Part shown: piece after piece, positions 23,420 through 33,850 of the stretch
How the letters are laid out: each line of letters starts with the position of its first letter
How positions within the stretch are numbered: position 1 is the stretch's first letter
Source: Prochlorococcus sp. AG-436-C14
GTDB taxonomy: Bacteria; Cyanobacteriota; Cyanobacteriia; PCC-6307; Cyanobiaceae
Direction: 5' to 3'
Assembly: GCA_003209755.1 (NCBI GenBank)
Contig: QCPD01000002.1
Coordinates: forward strand, 1-64,000
Length of the DNA: 64,000 nucleotides
Program-made: the position numbers and the translations under genes
The notes under the pieces: generated by a model
Databases searched by the model: none
Seen by the model: the letters and a program-made list of their open reading frames with translations, nothing else
Told to the model about the DNA's origin: nothing

Positions 23420-24009
23420 AAATTATAAACTAATTTGTTATAAGAATTCTTATCAACTGTATTTATATGTATTACATTATACTTATTTAGATAGTTTTTA
23501 ATATTCTTATTAAATAAATACCATGATTTATTAAATTTTTTATTTATTTCTTTAATTTCTCTTCCTCTTTCAGATTGGTCTCTTTCTATTCTTCTTTTAT
23601 AGCAGATTTCTTTCTCCTCATTACATACAATATTTATAGTCTTTTGATAGTTTAAATCTAGCCTATGAGCAAATATTCCTTCTAATATTATGAATTGGTT
23701 GTCTGCTATATAGTTAATGCTTATTTTTGATTTAGATGAATGTTTTCTCTTAAAGTCATATTTATAATATGAGATTATTCTGTCTTTGTTATGTATAGAT
23801 CTAAGGGTCTTCTTTATTTCCTTTTTCATGATACTCAAAGGCCTGTCATAAATATCATATAGAAACGTTGATAATAAACGAAATAAAACATTATCTCTAT
23901 AATAAGAATCTGTCTTTATTAATATTGAATTAAGCAATAATTTAGATAATTTATTACTTAAATAAGACTTTCCAGATCCAGATGGTCCAGTGATAACGAT
24001 AGTATTCAC
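23407..24009 (-). CDS. Uridine-kinase-like P-loop protein (200 aa)
   Basis: The N-terminus has a Walker A motif, I-T-G-P-S-G-S-G-K-S (residues 6-15), followed by the uridine-kinase-like I-K-T-D-S-Y-Y-R-D block at 31-39, and F-I-I-L-E-G-I-F-A at 109-117 with the glutamate typical of uridine/cytidine kinases. R-R-I-E-R-D near 139-144 fits the lid arginines. The second half is unusually rich in K and N and is AT-biased. It could phosphorylate a nucleoside or other small molecule; specificity unknown. An accessory gene, flanked by small proteins. Confidence 0.75.
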   Translation of the reverse strand: MNTIVITGPSGSGKSYLSNKLSKLLLNSILIKTDSYYRDNVLFRLLSTFLYDIYDRPLSIMKKEIKKTLRSIHNKDRIISYYKYDFKRKHSSKSKISINYIADNQFIILEGIFAHRLDLNYQKTINIVCNEEKEICYKRRIERDQSERGREIKEINKKFNKSWYLFNKNIKNYLNKYNVIHINTVDKNSYNKLVYNLKNN

Positions 24010-24067
24010 TATTTAGCTTCCTATGTTTATATAGTTTAATTATAAATTTATTCTTAATAATAAGGTA

Positions 24068-24208
24068 TTAGGCTAGTTTATTGTAATTAAGTTCTTCAGT
24101 AGTCCAGTTTCTATTATTAAATCTGTTTTCAATAAATCTCAGAACTAGTATTATTACAGGAATATGCATAAGTCCACCAAGTACTACTGTGATTTGGTTG
24201 TAAGGCAT
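24068..24208 (-). CDS. Small single-helix membrane protein (46 aa)
   Basis: A 46-codon ORF, missed by length cut-offs: a hydrophobic helix from about residue 5 to 24 (I-T-V-V-L-G-G-L-M-H-I-P-V-I-I-L-V), then a charged tail R-F-I-E-N-R-F-N-N-R-N-W-T-T-E-E-L-N. The tail has protein-like composition. No family recognised. Confidence 0.5.
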   Translation of the reverse strand: MPYNQITVVLGGLMHIPVIILVLRFIENRFNNRNWTTEELNYNKLA

Positions 24209-24306
24209 AATCTTTTAAATTAGTTTTATCAATATACTTTATTAATCATTTGATATGTTAATATGTATCTTTTAGTCATATAAATATTATTCAACTTAGG
24301 TATAAA

Positions 24307-24534
24307 TTACTTTATTTCTGATAGTTCCTTTTCGAAAAACCAATTTATTTCACCATCCGTAAATTTAACGACCAGGCCAAATTGATTTCCATCCACCATT
24401 TTATATCCAACTAGTTCGACTACAGGATCCTTTCTTATTTTTTCTAGAATATTTTGTGGTAGTCGATCTTTTACTTCATTTATATCTATTCTTAAATATT
24501 GTCCCTTTTGAAGAGTTGTAGAATCTCTTATCAT
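24307..24534 (-). CDS. DUF2862 domain protein (75 aa)
   Basis: A small SH3-like beta protein of cyanobacteria: K-G-Q-Y-L-R-I-D then D-R-L-P-Q-N-I-L-E-K-I, D-P-V-V-E-L-V-G-Y-K-M-V-D-G-N-Q-F-G and I-N-W-F-F-E-K-E-L. The phrase G-Y-K-M-V-D-G-N-Q-F-G is diagnostic for DUF2862. Function unknown; small beta-barrels of this size are often adaptor domains. Full family length. Confidence 0.88.
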   Translation of the reverse strand: MIRDSTTLQKGQYLRIDINEVKDRLPQNILEKIRKDPVVELVGYKMVDGNQFGLVVKFTDGEINWFFEKELSEIK

Positions 24535-24567
24535 AATTAATTTTTATTTATGCATAAGATAATTGAG

Positions 24568-24858
24568 TTATCCAATTATTGACAGGGATAATTGATTTTC
24601 AATTCCACTATATTTAATGTATTCTTGGAATTCTGAGGAATTAAATGCCTTTTGAGCAGCAGCTTTAGATTCAAATTCAACTATTACCCCCAATTGGCCT
24701 CCATCCCATTCGTTTAAATCTGAATTTTGATTAACATCTTTAGCAATAATGGTTCCTCCCACTGATCTGAGCCATGGAACAACGGTTTTTACGTATTCAA
24801 TGAATTGTGCTGTGCTTTCAATTTTGGCCTGCTTAAGCCAATAACCTTTAGTGCTCAT
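24568..24858 (-). CDS. DUF1330 domain protein (96 aa)
   Basis: A ferredoxin-like (dimeric alpha/beta barrel) domain: G-Y-W-L-K-Q-A-K-I, Y-V-K-T-V-V-P-W-L-R-S-V-G-G-T-I-I-A-K at 22-40, then L-G-V-I-V-E-F-E-S-K-A-A-A-Q-K-A-F and S-S-E-F-Q-E-Y. This is the DUF1330/antibiotic-monooxygenase-like layout; catalytic function unknown. Complete. It sits 33 bases before the DUF2862 gene in the same orientation and may form an operon with it. Confidence 0.88.
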   Translation of the reverse strand: MSTKGYWLKQAKIESTAQFIEYVKTVVPWLRSVGGTIIAKDVNQNSDLNEWDGGQLGVIVEFESKAAAQKAFNSSEFQEYIKYSGIENQLSLSIIG

Positions 24859-25016
24859 CTCTTTCCCTTTATCTTTTCTTAATATTCTCTCATGGCCTTG
24901 ACGAGTTTTACTTGAAAAAATAAATTCTTTAATGTTTATACTTTATAAGTATATTTACCATCCGTTATGAAATTTAGCTTTTATATTAATCCGTTTTAAT
25001 TGTTGGTTGTTAACAG

Positions 25017-25244
25017 TTAATTAATAGGATTTATTGTTTCTAATTTTGCCTTTAGCTGCATCGCAAGGTGTTGCCGACCTACTGCTAGTACTTTTAAGGT
25101 GTCTTCATGCATCCTTAATTGTGCATCTGCAACTTGCATCCCTTTAACGAGTTCCTGGACTTCTTTGGGCAAGTTTTTAAGATCATATTTTTTATCCTCA
25201 AATGTTAGAACGGCTTCCCTTTCATTTGAATTGCTATTTGACAT
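25017..25244 (-). CDS. DUF6447 family protein (75 aa)
   Basis: A 75-residue protein with E-A-V-L-T-F-E-D-K-K-Y-D-L-K-N-L-P-K-E-V-Q at 9-29 followed by a helical region Q-V-A-D-A-Q-L-R-M-H-E-D-T-L-K-V-L-A-V-G-R. Two beta strands then a long coiled-coil helix fit DUF6447-type cyanobacterial proteins. Function unknown. Between the ABC exporter and DUF1330 gene on the same strand. Confidence 0.75.
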   Translation of the reverse strand: MSNSNSNEREAVLTFEDKKYDLKNLPKEVQELVKGMQVADAQLRMHEDTLKVLAVGRQHLAMQLKAKLETINPIN

Positions 25245-25289
25245 TCAATTAATATATAATTTATAAATAATATAGCATTGTTTACATAC

Positions 25290-27026
25290 TTAAAAACTTT
25301 TTATAAGTTGTTTATCGCAAAACTCTTTATATCTTCCGTTACTTTTAATTAATTCGTTATGATTACCTTCTTCACGTATTTTGCCTTTCTCAATAACTGC
25401 TATTTTATCTGCTTTTTGTATAGTTGATAATCTGTGAGCGATTATCAAAACTGTTCTACTATGCATAGCTTGTTTAAGACCCTTTTGAACGGATTCTTCT
25501 GCTTCTGCGTCCAAGGCACTAGTAGCTTCATCTAGTAATAAAATTGTTGGATCTCCTAGTAATGCTCTTGCAATTGAGATTCTTTGCAATTGACCGCCAG
25601 AAAGATTAGTACCTCTTTCTTCTATAAATGTTTCATAGCCATCGGGGAATTGTTCAATAAAATCATGAGCATTTGCTATTTTTGCTGCTTTTACAATGTT
25701 TTCTCTAGTTGTGGGCCTTCCAAATCTAATCGCTTCAGCAATGGTCCCTGAAAATATAAATGTTTTTTGAGGAACTATACCTATTAATCTTCTTAGATAT
25801 TTAGTATTTAATTTGTTTAAATTGTATTCATCAATAAATATTGATCCTTTATTAGGTTCAATGAATTTTAATATTAATGAAAAGATTGTACTTTTGCCTG
25901 CACCCGAGGGGCCAACTAAAGCAATAATTTTACCACTATCTATATCTAAACTTATATCATCTATTACTTCATTATCATTGCTATATGAAAAGGATACATT
26001 CTTAAATGTAATTTTCCCAATAATATTATTGGGTGTAAAGCCTCTATTAGATGTACATATTTCTTGTGAATTAGTTGTTATTTCATTCAATCTTCTAAGA
26101 GATGCTTGACCTTGTTTTAATTCGTTGTAATTTGTAGTTATATGGCTTATTGGATCAATTAACATTATTATTGCTGTAAAATAACTACCAAATTCCTCGT
26201 TAGACATACCTCCAGTTTGTATTCTAAATGTTCCAATTGCGAGGATACTTAAAATACCTATTATTTCTATTAATCCAATAATTGGATGTTGTAGAGCGAC
26301 AAGTTTAAGCATTTTAAATTTAGCTTCTTTATGTAATTCAACTTGTTTATCAAAATCATTTTGCAACCACTCTTCTACTGCAAATGCTTTAACCATTGGT
26401 AGCCCTTGAATTGCCTCTGAAAGTAAAGCTGCTAATGAACTAATTTTGTGTTGACTTTTTTCAGATGCTTTTAATACTCTTCCTCCAAAATCACTAACTA
26501 ATAATGAAATTAAGGGAGCCAATATTATTGTTGCAAGTGATAAATTCCAGTCAATAAAAACCATGTAACCAAATACTGCTAATAATTGAAATATCGAAGG
26601 TGTCGTATCTTGAATAGATTTATAAATTACTTCCCCAACTCGATCAACATCCTCTGTAAGTCTGTATGCAATATCTCCAGATGAGAGCTTTTCTATAAAA
26701 AGAATATTACTTTTTTGAAGTTTTTTAAATAGTTTTGTTCGGAGATCTTGGCTTAACGCTAATGCGGGTTTTGCCAGGAGACTATCTTGTAGATATTGTG
26801 CAGTTTTTTGAATTATAAAAATAATTAATGCTTGTAAAATTACGGTTAAAACTAGTTTTGTATTTCCTTGACCAATAGCAGGTATTAACTTTCCTGATAG
26901 CCATGCGAGGATTGGCCAGCAAATCACGTATATAAACATGCTTATTCCACCTAACAGCAAGATTGGCAAATGTCCCTTGAGTCTCCCTATCAGGTAAATG
27001 AAATTTATTTTGTTTTTTTGTTTCAT
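25290..27026 (-). CDS. ABC exporter, fused permease-ATPase (MsbA-like, 578 aa)
   Basis: Residues 1-300 form six transmembrane helices of a type I exporter; the ATPase domain has L-V-G-P-S-G-A-G-K-S-T (Walker A), a Q-loop at P-Q-K-T-F-I, the signature L-S-G-G-Q-L-Q-R, Walker B I-L-L-L-D-E-A-T-S-A-L-D and the H-loop A-H-R. Lipid-A exporters, multidrug and heterocyst-glycolipid exporters share this design; the substrate cannot be told from sequence. It is monocistronic, divergent from the S4 gene with 39 bases between start codons, so promoters overlap. Confidence 0.9.
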   Translation of the reverse strand: MKQKNKINFIYLIGRLKGHLPILLLGGISMFIYVICWPILAWLSGKLIPAIGQGNTKLVLTVILQALIIFIIQKTAQYLQDSLLAKPALALSQDLRTKLFKKLQKSNILFIEKLSSGDIAYRLTEDVDRVGEVIYKSIQDTTPSIFQLLAVFGYMVFIDWNLSLATIILAPLISLLVSDFGGRVLKASEKSQHKISSLAALLSEAIQGLPMVKAFAVEEWLQNDFDKQVELHKEAKFKMLKLVALQHPIIGLIEIIGILSILAIGTFRIQTGGMSNEEFGSYFTAIIMLIDPISHITTNYNELKQGQASLRRLNEITTNSQEICTSNRGFTPNNIIGKITFKNVSFSYSNDNEVIDDISLDIDSGKIIALVGPSGAGKSTIFSLILKFIEPNKGSIFIDEYNLNKLNTKYLRRLIGIVPQKTFIFSGTIAEAIRFGRPTTRENIVKAAKIANAHDFIEQFPDGYETFIEERGTNLSGGQLQRISIARALLGDPTILLLDEATSALDAEAEESVQKGLKQAMHSRTVLIIAHRLSTIQKADKIAVIEKGKIREEGNHNELIKSNGRYKEFCDKQLIKSF

Positions 27027-27065
27027 TCCATCAAACTATCAATTGTTTAGTTTAAATGCACGAAA

Positions 27066-27284
27066 ATGAAATTAGATCAATTTCTAAAATTTATTGGGAT
27101 CGTTCAGACTGGTGGAGAAGCAAAATTGATTATTAAATCAGGAAAAATATCAGTTAATGGCACAGTTGAAAACAGAAGAGGTAGAAAATTAATTGAAGGT
27201 GATCAAATTATTTTTGCAAATGAAACATACATTGTTCCAAATTCTGATCCTCCAGGCCGTAAGTTGGCAAGGAGCGAAAAATGA
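27066..27284 (+). CDS. S4 domain RNA-binding protein (72 aa)
   Basis: A stand-alone S4 module: M-K-L-D-Q-F-L-K-F-I-G-I-V, G-G-E-A-K-L-I-I-K-S-G-K-I-S-V-N-G at about 17-33, then R-R-G-R-K-L and G-D-Q-I-I. This YaaA/RqcP-like form binds structured RNA, and RqcP-type members act on stalled 50S subunits. Nine bases separate its stop from tpiA, so co-transcription with tpiA and folP is likely. Confidence 0.88.
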   Translation: MKLDQFLKFIGIVQTGGEAKLIIKSGKISVNGTVENRRGRKLIEGDQIIFANETYIVPNSDPPGRKLARSEK

Positions 27285-27293
27285 GGAGCTAGC

Positions 27294-28034
27294 GTGCGTA
27301 AACCGGTAATCGCAGGTAATTGGAAAATGAACATGACTTGTACTGAGGCGATTGAGTACATGCGGGTTTTGATCCCGTTGTTGAAAGAGATACCAAAAAA
27401 AGATAGGGAAGTTGTTATTGCTCCCCCATTTACAGCCCTATACCCTCTCTCTGAGTTCATTAAGGATAAAAGCGAATATCTTTCTTTATCTAGCCAAAAT
27501 GTTCATTGGGAGGATAGTGGAGCCTATACAGCTGAGGTTTCACCTCTCATGCTTAACGAGCTTTCGGTTAAATGTGCAATTGTTGGACATAGTGAACCAC
27601 GAAAATATTTCAGTGAAAGTGATGAACAAATAAATAAGAGAGCCAAATCGGCTCAAGATCATCAATTGATTCCAATTGTTTGTGTTGGCGAAACTATTGA
27701 ACAAAGAGAGCTTGGTGAAGCAGAAAGGGTTATTAGAAGGCAAGTTGATCAGGGTCTTGAAGGCATTGATGTAAAAAGGCTCATAGTCGCTTACGAACCG
27801 ATTTGGGCAATAGGAACTGGTAAAACATGTGAAGCAAATGAGGCTAATAGGATTTGTGGACTGATTCGTAAATGGACTGGATACGAAGACGTCATTATTC
27901 AATACGGTGGATCAGTTAAATCAAATAATATTGATGAGATTATGTCTATGTCAGATATTGATGGTGTATTAGTTGGTGGAGCCTCTTTAGAACCTACAAA
28001 TTTTGCGAGAATTGCTAACTACGAAAAAATATAA
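27294..28034 (+). CDS. tpiA: Triosephosphate isomerase
   Basis: A full-length TIM barrel of 246 residues: G-N-W-K-M-N (active-site Asn and Lys) at the start, G-H-S-E-P-R with the catalytic histidine near 98, [11 protein letters not shown] with the catalytic glutamate near 165, and G-G-S-V-K-S near 209. It interconverts dihydroxyacetone phosphate and glyceraldehyde 3-phosphate in glycolysis and the Calvin cycle. Start is GTG, nine bases after the S4 gene. The folP frame begins inside its 3' end, so the genes are tightly coupled. Confidence 0.97.
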   Translation: MRKPVIAGNWKMNMTCTEAIEYMRVLIPLLKEIPKKDREVVIAPPFTALYPLSEFIKDKSEYLSLSSQNVHWEDSGAYTAEVSPLMLNELSVKCAIVGHSEPRKYFSESDEQINKRAKSAQDHQLIPIVCVGETIEQRELGEAERVIRRQVDQGLEGIDVKRLIVAYEPIWAIGTGKTCEANEANRICGLIRKWTGYEDVIIQYGGSVKSNNIDEIMSMSDIDGVLVGGASLEPTNFARIANYEKI

Positions 28035-28854
28035 TAATTATCTGCCAGAACATTGGGAAAGAGAAACCCATTTAATGGCAATAGTAAACATCACTGAAGA
28101 TTCTTTTAGTGATGGTGGACTTTATATTGACTTAGCGTCTGCAATTAATCATGCATCATTATGTATTAAGCAAGGAGCACACATTTTAGATATTGGAGCA
28201 CAGAGCACGCGACCTGGTGCGTCTGAGGTTGGAGCCGACTTTGAGATTAAAAGATTGGTTCCTTTAATAAAAGAATTGAAATTATTACATCCCGAGATTC
28301 CAATTTCTGTAGACACCTTTCATCATTCTGTCGCCGAGAAAGTAATCAATGTTGGCGCAGATTGGGTTAATGATGTTAGTGGTGGTCGTCATGATCCAGA
28401 AATGTTTAGTGTTATTGCTGATAAAGCTTGTCCTTATATTTTGACTCATAGTCGTGGAAATAGCATGACAATGGATTCTTTGGCTATATATTCAAACGTT
28501 GTTAAAGATGTAAAAAATGAATTATCAAATCAAATCGATTTAGCAGTATCTAAGGGTGTAAAAAAAGAACAAATTATTATTGATCCTGGAATTGGTTTTG
28601 CAAAGAATGTCGATCAAAACTTAACTTTGCTTAGAAATTTAGAAGAATTTGTTTCATTTAATTATCCAGTATTGATAGGAGCTTCTAGAAAAAGATTTAT
28701 TGGTTCAGTTATTAATGAACCTGACCCTACTCGAAGAATCTATGGAACCTCTGCAGTTGCTTCTCGATGTGTAATTGCTGGAGTAGATATTTTAAGAGTT
28801 CATGATATTAAAGAAATTTCTCAGGTTATAATTATGACTAAGTCAATTATTTAA
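28003..28854 (+). CDS. folP: Dihydropteroate synthase
   Basis: TIM-barrel enzyme joining pterin pyrophosphate and p-aminobenzoate in folate synthesis. Signatures: [15 protein letters not shown], where the usual N-x-T-P-D-S-F-S-D-G-G has E in place of [12 protein letters not shown] at about 62-72, V-N-D-V-S-G-G near 123, and a C-terminal [13 protein letters not shown] at 28003 overlaps the end of tpiA by 32 bases; the [11 protein letters not shown] stretch before the first strand is conserved, so a start near here rather than ATG 28075 is preferred. Exact start is uncertain. Confidence 0.93.
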   Translation: MRELLTTKKYNNYLPEHWERETHLMAIVNITEDSFSDGGLYIDLASAINHASLCIKQGAHILDIGAQSTRPGASEVGADFEIKRLVPLIKELKLLHPEIPISVDTFHHSVAEKVINVGADWVNDVSGGRHDPEMFSVIADKACPYILTHSRGNSMTMDSLAIYSNVVKDVKNELSNQIDLAVSKGVKKEQIIIDPGIGFAKNVDQNLTLLRNLEEFVSFNYPVLIGASRKRFIGSVINEPDPTRRIYGTSAVASRCVIAGVDILRVHDIKEISQVIIMTKSII

Positions 28855-28861
28855 TATATTA

Positions 28862-31800
28862 TTAATCTTCTGTACTAACTCCTTCAATTCTATCTTCTAC
28901 TTCCTGATAAAGTTCTTTTAATTGTTCAATATTTTCGTCAGATGTTTCCCAATATCCTCTACCATTAACTTCTAATAATGTACCAACTATTCTTCTGAAA
29001 CTATGTGGATTCAAGTCCATCAACCTTTTACGCATCTCTGGATCATTTATAAAAGTTTCATTTGATTCTTCGTATACAAAATTATCAACTTGCCCACTAG
29101 TTGCACTCCACCCTAAAGTGTAATTAAGTCGATTAGATACCTCTCTTACCCCCTCATATCCAGACTTGAGCATTCCTTCATACCATTTTGGATTAAGTAA
29201 TTTAGTTCTAGAATCTAATCTAATAGTTTCACTTAATGATCTAACCTGAGCATTGGCTGTAGTTGTATCTGCTATGTAACTACTTGGTGTTTTACCATCA
29301 TCTCTAAGGTTTTTAATTAAATTCGTTGGATCAGAATCAAAATAATGACTTACATCTGTTAGTGATATTTCTGAAGAATCAAGATTTTGGAATGTAACAT
29401 CAGCGGTTTTCATAACTGACTCAAATACATCTCTGTTTTGATTCATTTCACCAGGATTATCAGCATTGAAAGCATATGTTTTTCTTGAAAGGTACATTTC
29501 TTGTAACTCATTTTCTTCTTCCCATGTTGAATTCTCTACCGCTAAATTGACATTCGAGCTATAACTTCCACTTGCATTTGAAAAAACTCTGCTTGCTGAC
29601 TCTCTAATACTTTTACCTTCCTTTTCTGCTTGCTCGAGGGCATGTTTCCTTACGAAATTTTGATCAAGTGGCTCATCTGCTTCTGCAGCCATTTTTACTG
29701 CTTGGTCGATTAAAGCCATTTGATTTATAAATAAATCTCTAAACACACCAGAACAGTTAACGACAACATCAATTCTTGGTCTTCCTAATTCTTCAAGAGA
29801 AAGGAGCTCTAATTTATTTACCCTTCCTACAGAGTCTGGCTTTGGTTTTACACCTACAAACCATAGGATTTGAGCTAATGATTCTCCATATGTTTTTATG
29901 TTGTCAGTACCCCAAAGTACGCAAGCAATAGTTTCAGGCCATGAACCTTGCTCCTCTTTTTGTCTTTCAATAAGCTTGTCAACTACTCCTTTGGCTGAAG
30001 CTACAGCGGCTACAGTTGGTATCGATTGGGGATCTAATGCATGAATATTTTTACCACTTGGTAATACACCAGGGTTTCTTATCGGATCTCCACCAGGACC
30101 AGGAATAACATAATCTCCATCTAAAGCTTTTAAGAGACTCTCCATTTCTTTATCTGCACATATTTGCTCTAAACAAAATCTCAAATAATCAAACAATTTT
30201 TCGAGTGAACTTGCATTCACATTCTCAAAACCTGCTTTCTTTGCAGATGCTTGCCATGGCGATGGGATTGAGAAACCAATTCCTCTTAAGAACTCAATAA
30301 TTAGGGTCCATATATTCTTCTTCATATTTACTCTCCCATCTCTCCCTGTTAGTGACTTAACCATTGAGCCAACTGCTTCTCTTGAAGTTTCTGTAATTAA
30401 CTTATTAAGTTCAACATCTTCTAATTTTCCCTTGTTATTTCCTTCATATACTTCGTCAATTGTTTTGCCTTTTGATTCAGCTAATAAACCTGGTAAAGAT
30501 CTGATTCCATCATCCTCTCTTTCTATAGAAGCGATACTTACTAAAGTTGCAATAGCTTCTTCAGCAGTGGCTGGTTTTCCAATAGTGTGTAATCCGCAAG
30601 GTAATAAACGACTTTCTATTTCCATTAATTGTTTATAAACATTTCCTACTACCAAATCTCTTTCATCTATTTCCAGTTTGGAGGCATCTTCTTCCGGTAG
30701 TTTTACATCTTCATTAAGATTACATTTCTTTGATGTTTCAACTATTGCATTAACGATTTGAATTCCTCTTCCAGTTTCTCGTAATTGTTGATAAGAACCA
30801 ACTAACTCCCCAAGTTCTTTTAAACCTTTGTATAGTCCTGCATTTTCAGCAGGAGGAGTTAAATAACTAATAGTTGATGCATAGCCTCTTCTTTTTGCAA
30901 TTGTTGCTTCCGAAGGGTTATTTGCAGCATAGTAATAAAGATTAGGCAAACCTCCAATTAATGAATCTGGATAACAAGTTTCACTCATACCCATTTGTTT
31001 TCCAGGCATAAATTCAAGAGATCCATGAGTTCCAAAATGAAGAACTGCATCTGCCTTCCAAACTTTTTCTAAATAAGTGTAATAAGCTGCAAAACCATGA
31101 TGAGGACTAGCACTTCTAGAATAAAGTAATCTCATAGGATCACCTTCATATCCAAAAGTTGGCTGTACTCCAACAAATACATTTCCAAATTCTTTTCCAT
31201 ATATAAGAAGATTTTGTCCGTCACTATTTAAATTTCCTGGTGGTTTACCCCAGTTCTCTTCCAGTCTCTCTGAATAAGGAGTTAATTGTTCATATTCTTT
31301 TACGCTCATCCGATGAGCTATTGATAATTCAGGAGAACCCTGTAAAGCTTCTGGATCATTTATTAATGACTCCATAAGCTCTTTAGGATTCTTAGGTAAA
31401 TCTTTTATGTCATAACCTTTTTGCTTCATTTCTTCTAAAACTCTATGAATAGAGCCGAAGACGTCTAAGTAAGCTGCTGTCCCAACATTTCCTTTATCAG
31501 GTGGAAAACTAAATACAGTAATAGCTAATTTCTTCTGGTCACGTTTTTTTATTCTTAGTGACGACCATCTAATTGCTCTTTCAGCTATTGCGTCAACTCT
31601 GTCTTGGAGTGTATGAGCTTTGCCAGTTGCATCATCTCGACCAGATAAAACTATTGGCTCTATAGCGCCATCTAATTCAGGAATTGCAATTTGAAGTGCA
31701 ACTTGAACTGGATGAAGACCTAGATCACTCCCTTCCCATTCTTGGGTCGTTTGGAAAACTAATGGGAGAGCAACCATGTAAGGTCGATTGAGTTTCTTTA

Positions 31801-32875
31801 AGGCTTCTACTGCTTTTGGATGATCTTGCCTTGCAGGGCCTCCTACAAGTGCAAACCCTGTAAGAGAAACAACTCCATCTACAATTGGTTTTTCAGGGTT
31901 GATTGGATCGTAATAAAATTCGTTTACTGGCTTTGAAAAATCTAATCCACCACAAAATATCGGTATGACAGTTGCTCCCCTATATTCCAGTTCTTGAATT
32001 ATTGCGACGTAGTGAGCATCATCTCCAGTAACAATATGACTTCTTTGAAGTACAAGACCAATTACAGGACCTTCTTTAGTCTTATTTGAAAGGTCATCTC
32101 TTGATGCTGTCCAATTCAGATATTCTTTTTTATCTTCAAACATATTTGGCGCTAAAGGATGCCAAATTCCCAAATCTGGAAAAACTTCTGGCTCTTCTAC
32201 TTGAATTTTCTCTTGCTCTATATTTAATTCTGGAAATACATATTTATCTCCAAGCATTAGTAGGAAGTTTTTCAGATTATCTGGAGTACCTCCTAACCAA
32301 TATTGAAAACTAAGCATAAAACTACGAGCGTCTTGAGCCTTGTCTACAGGTAGATACTTAAGAATTGAGGGAAGAGTATTTAAAAGCTTTAACATTGAAT
32401 CTTGAAAACCAGCACCTCCTGCTTCCTTCCTCTTCTTCATGAAATCGCCAATAATGCTTTTACTTTGACCTAACTGGGCCATAGAGAAAGTTCCCAATTT
32501 GTTCAACCGCATCACTTCTGGCATTGATGGAAATACCACTGCCGCCTTAAGATTTTCTTTATGAGGTTCGACTGCTTCAACAACTTTTTGCGCCAAATCT
32601 TCAATAAAAATCAATGAAGCTATAAATAAATCTGCGTTTTCTATGTCTTTTTTAAAGCATTCATAATTGGCTGTATCTCTGAGCTCTTCAATTAAATATC
32701 CATTAAGTTCAATTCCAATAGGACCATTTTGTGAATTTAAAGTAGTTGCAGCTTGTGTAAGAGCATTTTGATATTGAGGCTCAAGAACCACATAAACGGC
32801 CTTCATCACAGCTTTGTGCCCGTGATTCTCGACAGGTGAAACTCTGCGATTGGCTGAGCGAACCTGTGTAAACAT
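28862..32875 (-). CDS. chlH: Magnesium chelatase subunit H
   Basis: A 1337-residue CobN/Mg-chelatase subunit, full family length. It binds protoporphyrin IX and inserts Mg2+ with ChlI and ChlD, the first committed step of chlorophyll synthesis. Recognisable parts: the N-terminal ChlH head, [15 protein letters not shown] at about 617-631 (metal-site and porphyrin-binding histidine-rich block), [22 protein letters not shown] and a C-terminal W-S-A-T-S-G-Q-V. Convergent with folP (7-base gap). Divergent from dapB. No chlI/chlD in the window. Confidence 0.98.
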   Translation of the reverse strand: MFTQVRSANRRVSPVENHGHKAVMKAVYVVLEPQYQNALTQAATTLNSQNGPIGIELNGYLIEELRDTANYECFKKDIENADLFIASLIFIEDLAQKVVEAVEPHKENLKAAVVFPSMPEVMRLNKLGTFSMAQLGQSKSIIGDFMKKRKEAGGAGFQDSMLKLLNTLPSILKYLPVDKAQDARSFMLSFQYWLGGTPDNLKNFLLMLGDKYVFPELNIEQEKIQVEEPEVFPDLGIWHPLAPNMFEDKKEYLNWTASRDDLSNKTKEGPVIGLVLQRSHIVTGDDAHYVAIIQELEYRGATVIPIFCGGLDFSKPVNEFYYDPINPEKPIVDGVVSLTGFALVGGPARQDHPKAVEALKKLNRPYMVALPLVFQTTQEWEGSDLGLHPVQVALQIAIPELDGAIEPIVLSGRDDATGKAHTLQDRVDAIAERAIRWSSLRIKKRDQKKLAITVFSFPPDKGNVGTAAYLDVFGSIHRVLEEMKQKGYDIKDLPKNPKELMESLINDPEALQGSPELSIAHRMSVKEYEQLTPYSERLEENWGKPPGNLNSDGQNLLIYGKEFGNVFVGVQPTFGYEGDPMRLLYSRSASPHHGFAAYYTYLEKVWKADAVLHFGTHGSLEFMPGKQMGMSETCYPDSLIGGLPNLYYYAANNPSEATIAKRRGYASTISYLTPPAENAGLYKGLKELGELVGSYQQLRETGRGIQIVNAIVETSKKCNLNEDVKLPEEDASKLEIDERDLVVGNVYKQLMEIESRLLPCGLHTIGKPATAEEAIATLVSIASIEREDDGIRSLPGLLAESKGKTIDEVYEGNNKGKLEDVELNKLITETSREAVGSMVKSLTGRDGRVNMKKNIWTLIIEFLRGIGFSIPSPWQASAKKAGFENVNASSLEKLFDYLRFCLEQICADKEMESLLKALDGDYVIPGPGGDPIRNPGVLPSGKNIHALDPQSIPTVAAVASAKGVVDKLIERQKEEQGSWPETIACVLWGTDNIKTYGESLAQILWFVGVKPKPDSVGRVNKLELLSLEELGRPRIDVVVNCSGVFRDLFINQMALIDQAVKMAAEADEPLDQNFVRKHALEQAEKEGKSIRESASRVFSNASGSYSSNVNLAVENSTWEEENELQEMYLSRKTYAFNADNPGEMNQNRDVFESVMKTADVTFQNLDSSEISLTDVSHYFDSDPTNLIKNLRDDGKTPSSYIADTTTANAQVRSLSETIRLDSRTKLLNPKWYEGMLKSGYEGVREVSNRLNYTLGWSATSGQVDNFVYEESNETFINDPEMRKRLMDLNPHSFRRIVGTLLEVNGRGYWETSDENIEQLKELYQEVEDRIEGVSTED

Positions 32876-32989
32876 CTTTTTCTTCTATCGGAATTCGACC
32901 AAGCCTAGTGTTCAGTGGCCCTTTAGTGTGTTATTTAGTTAATGCGTGTTACAAGGGATATCAAATATGATTGTAAAAAAAGAAATTCA

Positions 32990-33838
32990 ATGAGTTCTGC
33001 TAATCAATCAATACCAGTTTTAGTAGCAGGGGCTTTAGGTCGAATGGGATCTGAGGTTATTAAAGCGATTAATTCATCTAAAGATTATCAACTTATTGGT
33101 GCAATTGATAATCAGAAGGAAAAAGAAGGTCAAGACATAGGCTCATTATTAGGCCTAGCACCTCTTGATGTATTTCTCTCAAGTGACTTTGAAGGTTCTT
33201 TGTGTGCAGCAAGTCAGAACGTCCCTAATGATGGATCAAGCAATAGTGCTGTTTTAGTAGACTTCACTCATCCTAAAGTTGCATATAAACACACTCGTAC
33301 ATCTATTGCTTACGGTGTTCATCCTGTCATTGGTACAACAGGAATAACAACAGATCAATTAGATGATCTTTCTAAATTTGCAGAAAAGGCTTCTCTTGGT
33401 TCAGCTATTATTCCAAACTTTTCAGTAGGTATGGTTTTATTGCAGCAAGCCGCGGCAAATGCTGCACGTTTTTATGAGTTTGCGGAATTAACTGAAATGC
33501 ATCACAACAATAAAGCTGACGCACCAAGTGGAACCTGTATTAAAACAGCTGAATTGATAGAGGAGCAACGCTCAGTTTTTAATAAATCATTAGTTAACGA
33601 AGAGGAATCTATTGAAGGTTCTCGAGGTGGTTCTCGTCCTAGTGGCTTGAGACTTCATTCGGTAAGATTACCTGGACTTGTTGCACATCAACAAGTCATG
33701 TTTGGTTCCAATGGAGAGACTTATGAGTTGGCTCATAACACTATCGATCGTTCTGCATATATGCCTGGTGTCTTATTAGTTATCAAAAAAATCAGAACTT
33801 TTAATAAATTGATATATGGGCTAGAGAAAATTCTTTAG
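32990..33838 (+). CDS. dapB: 4-hydroxy-tetrahydrodipicolinate reductase
   Basis: A Rossmann-fold NAD(P)H reductase of lysine and diaminopimelate synthesis. Markers: [13 protein letters not shown] at the N-terminus, I-G-T-T-G-I near 110, P-N-F-S-V-G and the active-site block [15 protein letters not shown] 32990 (S-S-A-N-Q) gives the usual family length of about 282 residues; the frame is open from ATG 32942, giving 16 extra basic residues of no obvious role. Divergent from chlH. The membrane protein gene at 33851 follows after 12 bases. Confidence 0.95.
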   Translation: MSSANQSIPVLVAGALGRMGSEVIKAINSSKDYQLIGAIDNQKEKEGQDIGSLLGLAPLDVFLSSDFEGSLCAASQNVPNDGSSNSAVLVDFTHPKVAYKHTRTSIAYGVHPVIGTTGITTDQLDDLSKFAEKASLGSAIIPNFSVGMVLLQQAAANAARFYEFAELTEMHHNNKADAPSGTCIKTAELIEEQRSVFNKSLVNEEESIEGSRGGSRPSGLRLHSVRLPGLVAHQQVMFGSNGETYELAHNTIDRSAYMPGVLLVIKKIRTFNKLIYGLEKIL

Positions 33839-33850
33839 TTATTTAAACAA

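Noticed and set aside
27540-27902. 120-codon minus-strand frame in tpiA
   Set aside because: Antisense shadow of the TIM-barrel gene.
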